In this document: positions 14,551-23,900 of the stretch, in pieces
How the letters are laid out: each line of letters starts with the position of its first letter
How positions within the stretch are numbered: the first letter of the stretch is position 1
NCBI GenBank assembly: GCA_046726015.1
Contig: JBKOZS010000183.1
Span: 1 to 29,693, forward strand
Length of the DNA: 29,693 nt
DNA from: QHWT01 sp046726015
GTDB lineage: Bacteria > Acidobacteriota > Vicinamibacteria > Vicinamibacterales > 2-12-FULL-66-21
Direction: 5' to 3'
Notes under the pieces: model-generated
Database searches by the model: none
Told to the model about the DNA's origin: nothing
The model's input: only the letters and a program-made list of their open reading frames with translations
Made by a program: the position numbers and the translations under genes

Positions 14551-15933
14551 GTGTGGCTCCCATGGAGCGCCGCAACATTCGCGCGCGCTGCGCGCGAGCA
14601 GAAGCCCGTGCTGCTGTCGATTACCGCACCGTGGTGCCTCGCGTGCCACGAGATGGATCGCGTCACCTACGGCAACGCCGAAGTCCAGCTGCTGGTCGAC
14701 GAACGGTTCGTGCCGGTGCGTGTCGATGCCGATCGCCGTCCTGACATCAACGATCGCTACAACCTGGGAGGCTGGCCGACGACCGCGTTTCTCACCGCCG
14801 ACGGCGACGTGATCGGCGGCGGCACGTTCATCGCCGCGGATCGCATGCCCGGCATTCTGCGTCGCGTAGCGGATGCGGTGACGTCACGCGCGACGGAAAT
14901 CGCGCGGGCGCGCACGGCGACGAGCGCGGTCTCTGCCGCTGCGCCGCACCACGGGTCGCCCGAGGCGGGCGACCTCCTCGACACAATCTTTTCGACATTC
15001 GACGAGCAGTTCGGCGGCTTCGGCAACGAGCCCAAGTTTCCGCACACCGCGCCGTTGCACCTCGCCATGGCGCTGTTTCGCGAAACGGTCGACGATCGCT
15101 GGAAATCGATGGCCGAGCGTACGCTCGACGCGATGGCCGACGACCTGTGGGATCGCGAGGCGGGAGGATTCTGCCGCTACGCCACAACGCGTGACTGGAA
15201 GCGCCCGCACAAAGAAAAGCTGCTCGAAACGAATGCGTTGCTGCTGCGCGCGTACGCCGAAGCCGCTCTCGTTTTCGGTCGCAGTGTCGATCGCGAGCGC
15301 TGCGCCGCCATCGCCAGCTTCATCACGACCACGCTGCGCGCTGACGAGGGGGGCTACCACGGGAGCGACGCCGATCGCGTGCTCTACGCCGACGCGAACG
15401 CCTTCGCCGCCGGCGCCTTGCTGGCCGCCGCCACCGCCCTCGATGACAGCGCGCTCGGACGTGAAGCGCTCACGTCCTTCGAGCGGGTGATTCTCGCCTG
15501 CTATCAACCGGGCCGTGGCGTCGCCCACTACTTCGATGGCGCTCCTCACGTGCGCGGCCTGCTTGCCGACCAGGTGTCCACGATCGCCGCGTTGCTGGAC
15601 GCGCACGACGTGAGTGACGGCGAACCCTACCGGATGATGGCCGAGGAACTCGGCCACTTCATGGTGCGCGACATGTGGGACGAGCGAGAGGGAGGTTTCT
15701 TCGACCGCGCCGGTGCGGCTGACGATATCGGGCTGCTGCGGACGAGACGGAAGCCGTTCGTGACGAACGCCGATGCGGCGATCGTGTGTGCCAGGCTCGA
15801 TCGCGCGGGCCACGAGTTCGATTTCAAGCCGCACGCGACTGGCGCGCTGCGTGCGGCCGCGCAACAGGTCGCCGGCCAGGGACCGCTGGCAGCGCACTAC
15901 GTGCTGGCCGAACGCTACGTCCGCTCTCGGTGA
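14551..15933 (+). CDS. DUF255 thioredoxin-domain protein (YyaL/SSP411 family, short form)
   Basis: A 460-residue cytosolic protein. The N-terminus is a thioredoxin-like domain with W28-C29-L-A-C32-H in LLSITAPWCLACHEMDRV and the cis-proline strand GGWPTTAFLTADGDVIGGGTF. The rest is an alpha/alpha-barrel-like region with FDEQFGGFGNEPKFPHT, MADDLWDREAGGFCRYATTRDW, EKLLETNALLLRAYAEAA, LADQVSTIAALLDAH and MWDEREGGFFD, all family markers. Typical members are about 650-700 residues; this one is a compact version. The GTG at 14551 is the first usable start and may be too late; a few more residues upstream are possible with a rare start. The function of the family is unknown; redox handling plus a glycosidase-like fold is the usual guess. 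Confidence 0.88.
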   Translation: MWLPWSAATFARAAREQKPVLLSITAPWCLACHEMDRVTYGNAEVQLLVDERFVPVRVDADRRPDINDRYNLGGWPTTAFLTADGDVIGGGTFIAADRMPGILRRVADAVTSRATEIARARTATSAVSAAAPHHGSPEAGDLLDTIFSTFDEQFGGFGNEPKFPHTAPLHLAMALFRETVDDRWKSMAERTLDAMADDLWDREAGGFCRYATTRDWKRPHKEKLLETNALLLRAYAEAALVFGRSVDRERCAAIASFITTTLRADEGGYHGSDADRVLYADANAFAAGALLAAATALDDSALGREALTSFERVILACYQPGRGVAHYFDGAPHVRGLLADQVSTIAALLDAHDVSDGEPYRMMAEELGHFMVRDMWDEREGGFFDRAGAADDIGLLRTRRKPFVTNADAAIVCARLDRAGHEFDFKPHATGALRAAAQQVAGQGPLAAHYVLAERYVRSR

Positions 15934-15953
15934 TAGACTGAGCCACTTCAGCC

Positions 15954-18224
15954 ATGACTACTCGCATTGCCGACTCACTGACGACCCTGGCGGCTGAGCA
16001 AGACGCGCGCAATGCCGCGCTCCTCGCGCGTACGCCACACCTCGGGCAGCGCATTGAATCGAATGTGCTGCCGTTCACCCTCGACTTGTCCCGCACGGAG
16101 TTCAGCGCGGCGCACGACGTCACGCTGAGCGCGCTCGAGAAGCAGTCGGCGCGGACCGCGATTGAATCGCTCGCGTCGCTCGCGAAGGTGAACGACATCG
16201 ATCATCTTGGCGGCGGTCTCGAGCTCATCCCCGCGCTGCTGATGACGCTCGCGGTCACCGATTACGAGCGGGCGCACTACACCATCGAGCATGGACACAC
16301 CAGCATCGGCTATTACTCCGCACTGGCCACGCTGGGCTTTCTCGACCGCACGCGGGTGATCGAGGGCTTCCGACGCAGCCTCGACATTGCCGGTCACGTG
16401 TCGTGGGTGCCCGGTGGCACCGAGCTCAGCTCCGGACGGCTTGGCGTGATGTTCCCCGTCGGCACGGGCATGGCGCTCGGCCTGCGCGGCAACCTCGGAA
16501 CCGGCAGCCACGTCATCTGCCATAGCGGAGACGCCGGTTGGATCTCGGGACAGGCGCTCGACGGCTTCAACGCGGCCGCCGTCCACCGCGCTCCCATCAC
16601 GTTCGTGATGCATCGCAACGGGATCCAGCTGTCCGGGTCGACCCGTCACATCATGAACCAGGATCCGCGAGCGATCATTTCGAGCTTCGGCATTCGCATC
16701 CTGGAAATTCGGTCGCTGCACGAGCGGCCCGCGCTGTTTGCCGCGTATCGCGACGCCTTTGCATCCGCGCAGAACGGTCGTCCGACCCTCATCTATCCGA
16801 CCGGCTGGGGCTTCCCGGGCGATGCGCCCGTCACGATCGAGGACTTCGGAAAGAAGTACGACATCGTCGAAGAGACGCGCGCGTTCGCGGCGGAACACAA
16901 GGTTGCGATCGACACGCGAATCTGGATTCCCGGATCGCTCATGAGCTTCCGCGACGTGCGCGCGATGCTCCAGTGCCTGTTCTACGTGAACGATCTGCCG
17001 GGCGGCGAAGCGCATCACGATGGCGGCATGAAAGGACGCGACCCGCAGCAGGTACTATCCAATCGAATGCTCGCGATCACCGCCGACGAGACCGCGCGTG
17101 TCGAAGCCTTGCGCAAGCAGCCAGCGCGGAAAGTCGTCACCACCGCGCGACCCGCGAGAGGCACGCCCAACCTGACCCTGACGGACGCCGATATCAAGGA
17201 TGTCGCGTTGCCGGGACCGGAAAAGCCGGTATCGCCGCGTGCCGGATCTGAAGCGGCCTACGTTGCGGTGGCGAAGAAGTACCCGAAGCAGTTCTTCGTG
17301 GTGTCGGCGGACCTCAATCCCTCGACGCGCCTCGAGAAGGCGGTGAAGCTGATTCCGCCAGAGCATCACTTCGAGATGAGCATCGAGGAACAGGCGGCGA
17401 CGCTGCTGAACGACGGCCTCGGGTTCAGCAGCCGCAAGCCGCAGGTGAACGTCTTCTCGACGTTCGGCGCCTTCCTCGAAGGGATCGCCCGCGAAGGTTT
17501 CGAGATGTGGAAGTACCAGCGGAACCTGACCGGGCTCAACGAAGGTCTTAACGTCCTGATGCACTTCGCCCACGTGGGTGCGTGCACGGGACGCGATCAC
17601 TTCTCGGGCTGGAGCCTCGACTGGATCAACCTGGCGCTTGGCTACATGCCGTACCTTCGGCGTTTCTATGCGCCGTCGGACGCGCGGTCGGCGTTTCTTG
17701 CCATCAAGGACGCAACGTCGGCGTATGGCGGCCACATCGTCGCGATCCCGCGCGACAACCTGCCGATACTGACGCGCGCCGACGGCAAGACGCCGTTGTG
17801 GAATGCCACGGACGCGTGGACGGCGGTGACGCCATTCCGCCAGCGCGACGGCGCAAAGACCGCGATCCTGACAATTGGGGCGCCAAGTTACATGGCCGCG
17901 GAAGCAAGTGAGAAAGCCGCGGCGCGCGGTGTGCCCGTCGACGTGTTCGTCATCAACGGCTTCCCAATCGACGAGTCGTTCATGATGGAGCTCGCGCGCA
18001 AGTACAAGCGCGTCGCCACGCTGGAAGACGGCGTGATCGGCACGGTCGAGGCGGGACTGCGCGGCTTCGCCGCGTACGTTGCCGGCAAGCTTGCCGGCAA
18101 CGGCGTGGAGCTCGATTACTTCGGGATCGTCGACCCGCGGATCGCGCCGTCAGACACCTTCCTCGACGTGTGGGCGCATTACGGTATGACCGCAGAAGCG
18201 ATCGCGGACCGTATTACTCGTTAG
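15954..18224 (+). CDS. Transketolase-like thiamine-diphosphate enzyme of unknown substrate
   Basis: A 756-residue protein with the transketolase domain order. The N-terminal ThDP domain has TIEHGHTSIGYYSALATLGF, VPGGTELSSGRLG (compare TPGH…S.GSLG) and the cofactor motif G192-D193-A194-GW followed by N222, so the usual GDG is GDA. The pyrimidine-binding domain has FFVVSADLNPSTRL, MSIEEQAATLLNDGLGF (catalytic Glu) and VNVFSTFGAFLEG. A transketolase C-terminal domain follows (GVPVDVFVINGFPIDESFM, VATLEDGVIGTVEAGLRGF). Overall wording is far from ordinary transketolase or DXS, so I would not name the substrate. It starts 20 bases after DUF255 and probably shares its transcript. Its stop overlaps the convergent M14 gene by 11 bases. 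Confidence 0.88.
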   Translation: MTTRIADSLTTLAAEQDARNAALLARTPHLGQRIESNVLPFTLDLSRTEFSAAHDVTLSALEKQSARTAIESLASLAKVNDIDHLGGGLELIPALLMTLAVTDYERAHYTIEHGHTSIGYYSALATLGFLDRTRVIEGFRRSLDIAGHVSWVPGGTELSSGRLGVMFPVGTGMALGLRGNLGTGSHVICHSGDAGWISGQALDGFNAAAVHRAPITFVMHRNGIQLSGSTRHIMNQDPRAIISSFGIRILEIRSLHERPALFAAYRDAFASAQNGRPTLIYPTGWGFPGDAPVTIEDFGKKYDIVEETRAFAAEHKVAIDTRIWIPGSLMSFRDVRAMLQCLFYVNDLPGGEAHHDGGMKGRDPQQVLSNRMLAITADETARVEALRKQPARKVVTTARPARGTPNLTLTDADIKDVALPGPEKPVSPRAGSEAAYVAVAKKYPKQFFVVSADLNPSTRLEKAVKLIPPEHHFEMSIEEQAATLLNDGLGFSSRKPQVNVFSTFGAFLEGIAREGFEMWKYQRNLTGLNEGLNVLMHFAHVGACTGRDHFSGWSLDWINLALGYMPYLRRFYAPSDARSAFLAIKDATSAYGGHIVAIPRDNLPILTRADGKTPLWNATDAWTAVTPFRQRDGAKTAILTIGAPSYMAAEASEKAAARGVPVDVFVINGFPIDESFMMELARKYKRVATLEDGVIGTVEAGLRGFAAYVAGKLAGNGVELDYFGIVDPRIAPSDTFLDVWAHYGMTAEAIADRITR

Positions 18225-20925
18225 ACGTGCGGACGACAGGTTCGCACGTCGAGAGATACAGCGCGTTGAAGAGCATCGGGAACGTCGCGTGCGTTTGCGC
18301 GCGATGTTGCGGCCGTAGCCCGAACAGGACGATCCGTCCCGGGTTCATGTCCACGGCCACGACTGCCGCGCGTCCTGCCATGAGGTCCTCACCCTTCAGC
18401 CAGCCGGACCCGACGACGTTGTTGTTCGGGTAACGCGCGATCACCGACACCTTCTGCGAGGCGAATCCTTCCACCAGGTGGAAGAAGGGACTGTTGTTGT
18501 AGAACCCGTAAGTCTGCGCCGCGACCCCGTAGCCGATGGGATTCGACGTATCGACCTCCACGTTGACGATCGTGCCGGGGGCGAAATGCTGATCGCGCGT
18601 CAGGCCAGCCTTGAGATTCTTGACAGGGATCCCGAAACGCTCGATCGCGAAATCGGATGCGGCGCCCAGCGTGATGAGTGTGCCTCCCTGTGCGACGAAC
18701 TCGCGCAGCGCCTCGACACCGGCGTCGCCGATGCCGCCACGGTACTCCGGCCGCACGTTCTCGCCGCTGGCCCCATCGAGAATCGATCGTGGTAACTGGT
18801 CTGCCAGGATGATGGCATCGAACTTGTCATGGAGCTTTCCGGCGCTGACATCCGCGTTGTGCAGCGGCGTCGATCCGAATCCGTATTGCTCGAGCACCCA
18901 GCGCGTCCAGCCCTCGTCCATGTTGCCGCCGGCCCACGGTTGATACATGCCGATGCGAGGCGTGCGAAACGAGACTGGCGGCGCGGCATTCCGTGGCATC
19001 GCATCTCCGGCGGTCACCGACAACCCGTGAGCGGCCGCCACGGTTTCCATCTGGCGACGGGAAATGCCGGTGGCGACAACGTGCGACGGCGCATCGAACG
19101 CGAGCTTGGCGCCCTGTTTCAGCAGCGCGTTCATGGCGATCGCCGTGTCAGGCCCTTTGAAGTCGAAACCGAAGCGTGAGCCGTTGCCTTTCACGTCCCC
19201 AGCAATCTTTGGTGGTTCCGTCACCCGGGTGACGGCGAGACCGGACGGCTGCGCGCTCTTCGCGGACACTGTCTTGACACCGAGGAGCATGCCGAGCGAC
19301 CAGGCCGTTACATCGTACGGAGGCTCCGGTGCAGACGTCGCGGAACGTCTAACCTCGGGATATGTCTGCTTCTCGAGGATATCCTTCGCATAACGCGCGA
19401 AGACCTGCGTCATCGGGATGATGAACGTTCCGGCGGCGTAGCGCGTGCCGTCGGCTTCGAAGGATGCGTTCGCGCGCAGCACCTCGACGCCCGCCAGGTG
19501 GAGGCGATAGGCAAGGTGCGCCGCCTCGCGCGCATCCTGCTGCCCTTCGACCGGGATGAGGATGGACTTGATCTCGCCGGTGCTGCCAGCCTCGACGGTC
19601 TGCCGGTTGACTTCGTAGATCTGGCGCAGGAGTGTTTCACGCCGATCCGCGACGGTATCGAGCAACGCCATCGTGGCAATCACCTCGTAATCCACGATGT
19701 CGCGAAGCGTCCAGCGGCCGCCGAGCCAGGGACGCGGATACTCGGTGCGCGAAACAGTGTCGGTCGGTGCGGGCAGCACGCCGCCGGATGCGAACTCCGA
19801 TCGCCCGGAACTTGCGCTGCCTCGACCACCTTCGGCCGGGGACTGTCCTGAAGTCGTCGCCGGCGCGGATCGACCGAGCGGCGCCTTCTGCTGTTCAGTG
19901 GGCGCGGCAATACGGACGCTGGCCACCTCGGTCAGTAATCCAACCTGGTTGTGCCACCAGCCGCTCCACGCCATGGCGCCCTGCCAGAAGTTCGTATACG
20001 TGGAGTTATAGATGATGCCTTCCTTGCCCGCCGCCTCGAGCGCCGCGGCCTGTGACTGGCCGAGGATCCCGTTCCACCGATAGATGAGCGGGTGAACGTT
20101 GGGATTGATTGGATCGGTGGCCGGCATCACGAAGATCCGCGCGCCGCTGCTTCCCATCTGGTGCTCGTCCAGCCACACGGCCGGGAACCAGTCGTGCCAC
20201 AGCAGCTTTGCCGTGAGCTGGCTCTCCTTCTGCGTGAACATGTACAGGTCACGGTTGTTATCGTGGCCGACGTAGGGATGGTAGAGATACGGGATCGAGC
20301 TGGTCGCGAACGGCGTGCCGACGTTCTTGTTGAACCAGTCGGTCACCATGATCTGGCCGTCGGGGTTCAGGCTCGGTACCAGGATGAAGATCACATTATC
20401 GAGGATCTTCTTCACCTGCGGCGACGTGTCGGTCGCGAGCTGGTGGACGAGTTCCAGCGCCATCTGCGATGCGCCAATCTCCGTCGCGTGAATGCTGCAG
20501 GTGATGACGATGACAGCCTTGCCCTCGCGGAAGATCTCGTCACGTTCGGCGTTGGTGGGAGCGCCACCCTGGAAATACAGCTTGCGTTCGAGCTGCTTGT
20601 AGCGGTCCAGGTTCTTCAGTGTGTCTGGACTGCTGATTTCGAGCGCGATGAACGGATTGTCGTTGGTCGTCCGGCCAAGCTCGCGGAAGCGGACGCGATC
20701 CGTTGCGCGTGAGACCTGCCGCATGTATTCGACGATCTTGTCCCACCGGGCCAGCTTGTTGTCGCTTCCAATCCGGAATCCAAAGTACTGCTCGGGCGTC
20801 GCGATCGCGGTCGCTGATGCGGGCGGCATCTGTGCCGACGTGCCGAGCGGGGAGCTGTAAAAACCGAGGACTGCCGCGGCGAGAGCGGCAACGAGAGTCC
20901 GTGGCGCGGTCGGGCGGATCGGCAT
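18214..20925 (-). CDS. Secreted M14 family zinc carboxypeptidase with C-terminal glutamine-amidotransferase-like domain
   Basis: A 903-residue exported metallopeptidase. A signal-like N-terminus (RTLVAALAAAVLGFYSSPLGTSAQ) precedes the M14 domain. Zinc ligands are His146 and Glu149 in SIHATEIG; then LVPSLNPDGQ, HPYVGHDNNRD and WLDEHQMGSSG. Residues about 349-385 form a Ser/Gly/Ala-rich insertion (SGQSPAEGGRGSASSGRS) that looks foreign to the fold. The C-terminal third (IGMYQPWAGGNMDEGWTRWVLEQYGF, DAIILADQ, GIGDAGVEALREFVAQGGTLITLG) resembles a class I amidotransferase-like domain seen at the end of related large peptidases. The ATG at 20925 follows the transporter stop by one base, so it is the second gene of that transcript. 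The substrate is unknown; it could be peptide or peptidoglycan. Confidence 0.88.
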   Translation of the reverse strand: MPIRPTAPRTLVAALAAAVLGFYSSPLGTSAQMPPASATAIATPEQYFGFRIGSDNKLARWDKIVEYMRQVSRATDRVRFRELGRTTNDNPFIALEISSPDTLKNLDRYKQLERKLYFQGGAPTNAERDEIFREGKAVIVITCSIHATEIGASQMALELVHQLATDTSPQVKKILDNVIFILVPSLNPDGQIMVTDWFNKNVGTPFATSSIPYLYHPYVGHDNNRDLYMFTQKESQLTAKLLWHDWFPAVWLDEHQMGSSGARIFVMPATDPINPNVHPLIYRWNGILGQSQAAALEAAGKEGIIYNSTYTNFWQGAMAWSGWWHNQVGLLTEVASVRIAAPTEQQKAPLGRSAPATTSGQSPAEGGRGSASSGRSEFASGGVLPAPTDTVSRTEYPRPWLGGRWTLRDIVDYEVIATMALLDTVADRRETLLRQIYEVNRQTVEAGSTGEIKSILIPVEGQQDAREAAHLAYRLHLAGVEVLRANASFEADGTRYAAGTFIIPMTQVFARYAKDILEKQTYPEVRRSATSAPEPPYDVTAWSLGMLLGVKTVSAKSAQPSGLAVTRVTEPPKIAGDVKGNGSRFGFDFKGPDTAIAMNALLKQGAKLAFDAPSHVVATGISRRQMETVAAAHGLSVTAGDAMPRNAAPPVSFRTPRIGMYQPWAGGNMDEGWTRWVLEQYGFGSTPLHNADVSAGKLHDKFDAIILADQLPRSILDGASGENVRPEYRGGIGDAGVEALREFVAQGGTLITLGAASDFAIERFGIPVKNLKAGLTRDQHFAPGTIVNVEVDTSNPIGYGVAAQTYGFYNNSPFFHLVEGFASQKVSVIARYPNNNVVGSGWLKGEDLMAGRAAVVAVDMNPGRIVLFGLRPQHRAQTHATFPMLFNALYLSTCEPVVRTSNE

Positions 20926-20926
20926 G

Positions 20927-23900
20927 TCAGATGACTCCCTGCTCGGCCGCGGCGCCCCTGAACAACGCCGCAAACACCTGCTGCAGCAGTGCCGGGCGCG
21001 GCTCGATCAATTCGAAGAACTCCTCGCGGTCGATGCGCAGCGCGACCAGCGGCCGCGTGGCTTCCGCCGAGTGGCCGAGCGCGGCGCCGGTGATCAGCGA
21101 CGCCGCGCCGATCGCGTCGCCGGTAGTGACCGGGACGCTGCGTCCACCGTCCAGCGACTCCAGCATCGCGTCGCCTGTCAGCACGAGCCACAGCGCAGGC
21201 GCTGCAGACGCATCGAAGATTCGCGCGCCGGTGTCGAACGAGGCGACGCGCGCGATACGCGAGAGGGCGAGCATGTCAGCGGTCTCGACCCGCGCAAATA
21301 TCGGGACGCGCTGAAGCGCCAGCACTTTCTCGACCGCCGTCACGCCGTCTTCCGCGAGCTGCGAGAACTGCGCGGCGGCGCCGGTTGACGTGACGAGCGG
21401 CCAGGCCTGGGTGCCGGCCTCCGCGAGCGTGGCAAACAGCCCGCGCACGAGATCCGTGTTCTCCGCCAGGAGCGTCCGGAGCTGATCGATCGGCAGCGCG
21501 AGCGTGACGACGGCATCCACGGCGCGGACCGTCACCTGCGCCGGAACTCCCTGCAGCGCCTCGTCGAGGCCGAGCGCCGCGGGCGGGGTGGCGCTCGATG
21601 GCGCATTCCCGTGACGAGTGAGCGTGACGCGGCCGTCGAGGAGGATATGCACGGTCTCCGCCGCCATGCCTTCGTGCTCGAGCACGCTGCCCGCTTCGTG
21701 GCGGACCTGGCGGCCGCTGCCGGCAATGCGGAACAACTCGTCGAGCGACACCGATGCAAACAGCGGCAGCTGCCGCAGGCGTGAGACCAGTGCCGCGGCC
21801 GGGAGCGGCTCGCGCCAGAGCTCTCGCCGACGCTCGGCGGAGACGCGCTGTTCGGCCAGCGCCCACGATGCCGCTTCGAACACGAACCAGTCGCGGGGAT
21901 CGCGGTGCGCGAGCACGTGTTCGATGTCGCCGGCCAGCGACCATCGCCGCTGTGACGCGACCAGGTCGATCGCAACCGCGGCGACCACCTCGTCGTCGTC
22001 ATTGATCAATTGCAGCAGCGATTCCTCGACATCGCGCGGCCGCGTCCGGAGGAGCACGTTGCCGCGCCGGACCTTCTCGTCGCGCGGCAGGTCCTCGAGC
22101 GCCGGCATGATGCGCTTGCGCAGCTGGCCGGTCAGCACGTTGTCCAGGTACTCGGATGCGCTGGCGCGCGTCCTCGGATCGCCATGCTCCAGCGTCCATC
22201 GCGCCGCCGCGATGTCCCGCCATGGATAGAGCAGGCCCAGCAGCAGGTAGGTGCGATTGAGCGCACGATCCATCTTCTCCTTGAGCGCCTGCGCCACCAT
22301 CGAGTTGTCCGGAAGTCCGCCGCGATCGAACAGGTTGTGGTGGAGCGACAGGTGCGTGAAGTAGCGCCGCGACTCCGCCAGTGCCAGTGCCTCGATGCGT
22401 GGTGCCGGGAACGTCAGAGCGTCGTTGCCGCGCCGCAGCGTTTGCAGGGCTGCGACAGCCTTGTAGCGCAGGAACCCGTCGGGATCCTCGAGCACGGCCA
22501 CGAGCGCATCGACCGACTTCTGCGACGAAATGCCCGCGAGCGTCGACGGAATGTGACGGCGCACCCAGATGTCTTCATCCTTGTCGGAAAGGATGAACGC
22601 CAGCGTGTCGACCACGGGTTCGCCGTAGGTGATGAGTACGTCGCGCGCGCTGCCCTTCAACTGCCGGTTCCTGAGCAGCGTGACGAGGGTCGGCACGAAC
22701 AGGAAATCCGATGTGCCGAGATCGCGGACGCTGGCGAGCGCTTCTTCCGCAACATCGGGCGCCGGATCGTAGAGGAGCGGCATCAGCAGCGCGCGCAGAT
22801 CGGCGTGACGGATCTGGCGCAGCGCCGCAGCCGCATCGCGCCGTGCGGGACGCGTCGCCTCCGTCGCATCCGACGTGAGGTCGGCAAAAATTGCGCCGGC
22901 GCGCGCCCGGTCGTCGGGGCGATCGCTCCCGGCCAGCGCAAGGGCGGCCGTCACGCGAATGCGCGGATCCGGATCGTCGAGCATCGGTCGCACGACGGTG
23001 GCGGTGTCCTCGTTCTGGATGGAGCTCAGCGCGGCCACGGCGGCAGCGCGCACCTGGCCGTCCGGATCCCCGAGCAGCCTGCGGATCTGCGGGCCCCACT
23101 GTTGCGCGATGTCCGGTCGCACCTGCCGCAGCGCGGCCAGCGCGCGCCGCCTCACGAGCGGCGACTCGTGATAGAGGAGCAGTGGCGTCACGAGATGCCG
23201 TTTGTCGAGGGATTCAAGGACATCGATCGCGTAGACAACCCGTGCCGCTTCCGGGTGCGACAGCTCCTGGACGAGCGTTTCAATGGTGGTGAGATCCGCA
23301 CCGCTCAGGCGCACTTCCTCGGGCTGCACGTCACGCCGCTGGATGCTGGTGCGGAACGCTTCGAGGTAGCCGCGCCGCGCGCGCAGGGCCATGAAGATCC
23401 ACGCGACGGTCATGACCAGGCTCGCGTAACTGAGTCGCTGCCAGTCCAGGTTGAGGCCCCACGGCTTGACGAGGACCAGCAGCAACAGCGCGCCGGCGGC
23501 CTTCGCAGCACGGTCGACGGTCACGTCGACGAACGACTTCGCCTTCAGTTTGATGTCGGCCGGCAACGGCAGAAACAGGATCTCGCGCGTGGTCTTGTCG
23601 ACCGTATAGCGAAGCGACTGATCGAGCACGCGCGCCAGGCTCGGTGCCCACAGTGCGGCGTTCAGCAGCATGACGACCGCGGTCGTGCCGAGGCTCACCG
23701 GCAGGATCATCAACGCGAACCCGATCCCGAGATAGCGATGGATCTTGCTCGTCAGCCAGACCTGGATGATGAAGCCAATCGTCGACGTCCAGAGTTGCAC
23801 CTGCGCGAGAAACGACGTGATTGAATCGGTCGCCCCTGCGCCCTTTGCCGCTGCGGCCGCCATGTTCAGCTGCTGTTCGATGATGGCCGCGCCGACCGCG

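Noticed and set aside
14884..15897. Minus-strand ORF of 337 codons opposite the DUF255 gene
   Set aside because: Antisense frame without family features; the plus strand encodes the DUF255 protein.
22010..23824. Long plus-strand ORF of 604 codons opposite the large transporter gene
   Set aside because: It is Arg/Gln/His-rich with no recognisable domain and mirrors the HEAT-repeat region of the minus-strand gene, as expected for GC-rich antisense frames.
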